The notes under the pieces were generated by a model. It was given only the letters and a program-made list of their open reading frames with translations. It did not search any database and was not told where the DNA came from. A stretch of DNA of 7,550 nt from Undivivens sp041654215 (GTDB lineage: Bacteria > Omnitrophota > Gorgyraeia > Gygaellales > Profunditerraquicolaceae). Below are positions 5,667 through 7,550 of the stretch, piece after piece. The stretch lies in assembly GCA_041654215.1 (NCBI GenBank), contig JBAZDY010000078.1, positions 1 through 7,550 of the forward strand. Reading direction: 5' to 3'. Each line of letters starts with the position of its first letter. The stretch's first letter is position 1. A program made the position numbers and the translations under genes.

Positions 5667-6572
5667 TTACAGCAGGCTGAAAATGCACCCTGCCAGCACT
5701 GCCGCCGAGCAGATGAACGCCAGATAGATCAACAAAACCTTCGCGCCGAATTCCTTCTTTAAAACAAGCATGGTCCCGTAGCTTGTGATGGGACCGGCCA
5801 AAAGCAGGGTAAACCCCGCCCCTGTGCTCAAGCCCCGCCTGATCAGGGCATCGACCACCGGCACGCCCATAGTGGCGCAGAAATACACAGACAGCCCGAA
5901 AACCAGCGCAAAGCCATACCCGGCCGCCCCCTTAAGATAGGTCTTCACAAGATAGCCCACGGGCACCAATGATTCCACCGCAGCCGCCAGCCCGAGGCCC
6001 AAAAGAATCTCTTTTCCTATATCTTTAGGCATATCGATGAACGCGTAGTTGAGGATCGACTTCATCCTGGAGTGAAAACCCTTTTTGACCTTTGCCGCGC
6101 AATGCGGACATTTTTTCTCACCGTGGATGCATTCCGCAGGAGCAGGGATCTTGCCGCTTCCCATGACCGGGATCCTGTTGCCGATAAAACCCGCGAAAAG
6201 GCCCATCAAGATCACGGTGCAGAAAAGGAATGCCGCGAATTTAACGCCGAGAATTCCTGCCGTAACTACCAGGGCATTCACGGAAGTAGCGGGGGTGACG
6301 ATCAAAACGGCGAGGATCGGCCCCAAAGACGCGCCTTTCCTGCGGAAGCTCACCGCGATGGGAAGCGCTCCCCAGCAGCATACGGGAGCGAGCGTCCCGG
6401 CCAGGGTAGACCAAAACACACCTTTCATTCCTCTTCCGCCCATATACCTTTCTATCCACTCGTCCGGGACGAATTCATGGATGACCCCGCTCAGGATGAA
6501 TCCGACGAACAACGCGGGGACGGTCACGGCAAGATAATGAACAAAAGAAGCGCCAAGCCTGGACAAAAACAT
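5667..6572 (-). CDS. DUF318/ArsP-like permease with Cys/His-rich loop
   Basis: A 301-residue integral membrane protein of the predicted-permease family PF03773, which includes ArsP and the SO_0444-type Cu/Zn efflux transporters. Roughly eight helices can be seen, four in each half (about 13-33, 52-76, 83-107, 112-131, then 187-209, 219-241, 250-268, 278-299). The halves are joined by a hydrophilic loop holding C148, H150, C155, C158 (CPHC) and H167, a likely metal site. In the second helix APVCCWGALP (62-71) replaces the usual Cys-Ser-Cys-Gly-like motif. Known relatives export toxic metals or organoarsenicals. With its own metalloregulator operator 33 bases upstream of the start and feo downstream, I infer transition-metal transport, probably efflux; the substrate and direction are not proven. 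The ATG at 6572 follows AGAGGG. Confidence 0.85.
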   Translation of the reverse strand: MFLSRLGASFVHYLAVTVPALFVGFILSGVIHEFVPDEWIERYMGGRGMKGVFWSTLAGTLAPVCCWGALPIAVSFRRKGASLGPILAVLIVTPATSVNALVVTAGILGVKFAAFLFCTVILMGLFAGFIGNRIPVMGSGKIPAPAECIHGEKKCPHCAAKVKKGFHSRMKSILNYAFIDMPKDIGKEILLGLGLAAAVESLVPVGYLVKTYLKGAAGYGFALVFGLSVYFCATMGVPVVDALIRRGLSTGAGFTLLLAGPITSYGTMLVLKKEFGAKVLLIYLAFICSAAVLAGCIFSLL

Positions 6573-6605
6573 AACTTACCCTCTTTATTTTCTCTCTTTT
6601 GACAT

Positions 6606-6621
6606 GTTAGTCAGAGCTAAC
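6606..6621. promoter_or_regulatory. Palindromic operator upstream of permease (site 2)
   Basis: GTTAGTCAGAGCTAAC, extending to TGTTAG...CTAACA (6605-6622), lies in the 76-base gap between the regulator stop and the permease. It ends 33 bases before the permease start codon, exactly the spacing of site 3 to the regulator start. On the minus strand TAACAT (6604-6609) overlaps it and could act as a -10 box with a weak TTCATG 17 bases further up. Confidence 0.8.
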
Positions 6622-6648
6622 ACCCACATGAAAAAATTTTCCATAACA

Positions 6649-7119
6649 TCACCTTTTTTCTCTGCCTTTCTTGACCTTTTGCGCCCTTTTTACCCGGGAC
6701 TCAAGGCCGCTGAGGCTGCCGGAGGGAAGTTCTTTCTCTATAAAAGAGAAGAAACCGGACATCCTGGACAGCGTTATCCCGCTGACGGAATGCTCCAACT
6801 TGCAGGCCTCCTCCCTTGCCGTACAGGGATCGATGAACAGATATTCCGTCAGGAAACGGAACAGCATATCCTCTTTATCCTGGAGCTCGCAGGCAAGGCG
6901 CTTGCCCGCGGCGGTAAGACAAGCCGACCCGTATCTTTCGTGCGTCAACATGCCTTTCCCGGCAAGGTTCTTGAATGCCGTGTTCACGCTGGACTTCTTC
7001 ACTCCCAGCCGTGCGGCAATGTCGCTGACCCTGGCAAAGCCGTTCCTTCTCTCGAAATAATTCACGGCCTCCAGGTAATCCTCCATGTTGGAAGTGATCT
7101 TCTTGATCCACGCGCCCAT
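6649..7119 (-). CDS. DtxR/MntR-family metal-dependent regulator
   Basis: A 156-residue repressor. Residues 12-75 form the winged helix, with MEDYLEAV (12-19), ARVSDIAARLGV (29-40) and recognition helix around 42-52. The dimer and metal domain contains CKLEH (106-110), equivalent to the DtxR primary-site Cys102-x-x-Glu105-His106. Asp14 and Glu17 match MntR Asp8 and Glu11. The position of DtxR His79/MntR His77 is Glu83, and the other DtxR ancillary ligands are replaced by Phe87 and Arg102. There is no C-terminal SH3 domain, so size is like MntR; the tail is basic. It should bind DNA when loaded with Fe(II) or Mn(II). Its own promoter carries the same palindrome found before the permease and feo. 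GGGAG precedes the ATG at 7119. Which metal it senses cannot be decided from sequence. Confidence 0.93.
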   Translation of the reverse strand: MGAWIKKITSNMEDYLEAVNYFERRNGFARVSDIAARLGVKKSSVNTAFKNLAGKGMLTHERYGSACLTAAGKRLACELQDKEDMLFRFLTEYLFIDPCTAREEACKLEHSVSGITLSRMSGFFSFIEKELPSGSLSGLESRVKRAQKVKKGREKR

Positions 7120-7152
7120 CTATTCTCCCGTTCATACCGCTCCAACGTGCTT

Positions 7153-7168
7153 GTTAGATAAGTCTAAC
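7153..7168. promoter_or_regulatory. Palindromic operator of the regulator gene (site 3)
   Basis: GTTAGATAAGTCTAAC, the best of the three palindromes: arms extend to TGTTAGA/TCTAACA (7152-7169) with only four unpaired central bases. It overlaps the -10 box of the regulator's promoter, the arrangement expected for negative autoregulation. Confidence 0.85.
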
Positions 7169-7188
7169 ATATTTCCCGCTTTTGTCAA
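7161..7188 (-). promoter_or_regulatory. Sigma-70-type promoter of the DtxR-family gene
   Basis: On the minus strand a perfect TTGACA -35 box (7183-7188) is separated by 16 bases from TAGACT (7161-7166). The -10 box is inside operator site 3, and transcription would start at about 7153-7155, giving a leader of about 35 bases. Confidence 0.75.
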
Positions 7189-7246
7189 CCCCTTTTTTCT
7201 TCAAACGGTACCGGGTATCCCTAACCCGTTGCTGCTGCTGTTGAAG

Positions 7247-7282
7247 CTTCCGTCATAAGTGTCCCCGATAGAATGACGAAAG
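7247..7282. repeat. Inverted repeat, hairpin without T-tract
   Basis: CTTCCGTCAT (7247-7256) faces ATGACGAAAG (7273-7282) across 16 bases that contain GTGTCCCCG, the same nine bases as in the 606-631 repeat remnant. In the minus-strand RNA all ten positions pair if one G-U is allowed. There is no T-run, so it is not a standard terminator for the gene at 7325-7550; it may be an end of a decayed mobile element. A second small hairpin, CGGGT/ACCCG, is at 7212-7228. Confidence 0.35.
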
Positions 7283-7324
7283 ATAATGGGTCAAAAAGAA
7301 AGACGAGGAGGATAAAATTGCGGT

Positions 7325-7550
7325 TCAAAAAGAGTTCAGAAAACCGGATAGGTCTGCTTTCAACCTTTTCCCTGCCAGGAAACTGCGCGCGATCTTGAAA
7401 GATTTTATGGCGAGTCTACGGCACATGTTCTTGTGGGTGAGCAGGTATTCCAGCCGGGAGGAGAACTCGGCGCCGTCCGCCTCCTGGCTTGAGAAAAACA
7501 GGGCCGCTTCTTTAAATTTCTCGAAAACAGGCAGTCTGTTGAGTAAAAGC
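7325..7550 (-). CDS. C-terminal 74 residues of an unidentified protein
   Basis: An open minus-strand frame enters from the right edge and stops with TGA at 7325-7327. Its residues include LPVFEKFKEAALFFSSQ near the visible start, then a helix-rich end (RLEYLLTHKNMCRRLAIKSF). The pattern of a short PVF-plus-acidic stretch, an LEYLL helix and a closing basic helix loosely resembles the C-terminus of GT-B glycosyltransferases, but no diagnostic motif lies in the visible part. It has composition typical of real coding sequence. No link to the metal genes is evident: about 200 bases and an independent promoter separate it from the regulator. Confidence 0.6.
   Translation of the reverse strand, partial: LLLNRLPVFEKFKEAALFFSSQEADGAEFSSRLEYLLTHKNMCRRLAIKSFKIARSFLAGKRLKADLSGFLNSF

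Noticed and set aside
7274..7399. Plus-strand frame starting MTKDNGSKRKTRR as a transposase gene
   Set aside because: It ends after about 41 codons and overlaps the minus-strand coding end at 7325-7550; I see no transposase motif.

Overview
The window looks like chromosome from a Gram-negative, probably anaerobic bacterium. An outer-membrane beta-barrel porin with a signal peptide, a coiled coil and a C-terminal Phe implies an outer membrane, and a complete Feo ferrous-iron system suggests life where Fe(II) is available. The porin's layout (N-terminal coiled coil followed by an OprB-like barrel) reminds me of porins from uncultured phyla such as Omnitrophota. That placement is inference only. 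All recognised genes lie on the minus strand, so the biological order runs from high to low coordinates.

From right to left: the C-terminal end of an unidentified protein (7325-7550); a roughly 200-base intergenic region with inverted repeats and the promoter/operator of a DtxR/MntR-family metalloregulator (CDS 6649-7119); an eight-helix-type DUF318/ArsP-like permease (5667-6572); tandem feoA genes (5391-5621, 5152-5388) and feoB (3075-5162); then a run of very small genes. These are a FeoB-associated Cys-rich membrane protein (2919-3071), a 33-residue Cys-rich peptide (2702-2803), an unrecognised 71-residue protein (2442-2657) and a YezD-like protein (2279-2449). An OprB-like porin (867-2222) follows, ending in a strong intrinsic terminator (793-829). 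Beyond a 305-base spacer with two mobile-repeat remnants lies a separate small operon of a DUF861-type cupin (292-561) and a YjbQ/UPF0047 gene that runs off the left edge.

The most informative signal is regulatory. The palindrome GTTAG-N6-CTAAC occurs three times, once immediately upstream of each of the regulator, the permease and feoA. At the regulator it overlaps the -10 box of a promoter with a perfect TTGACA -35. This reads as a compact, self-regulated metal-homeostasis regulon: the regulator senses intracellular Fe(II) or Mn(II), controls itself, the Feo importer and a permease that may move metal the other way. The small Cys-rich proteins, YezD-like protein and porin appear to be transcribed behind feoB. 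Several of the small genes (50, 33 and 56 residues) are easily missed by automatic annotation.
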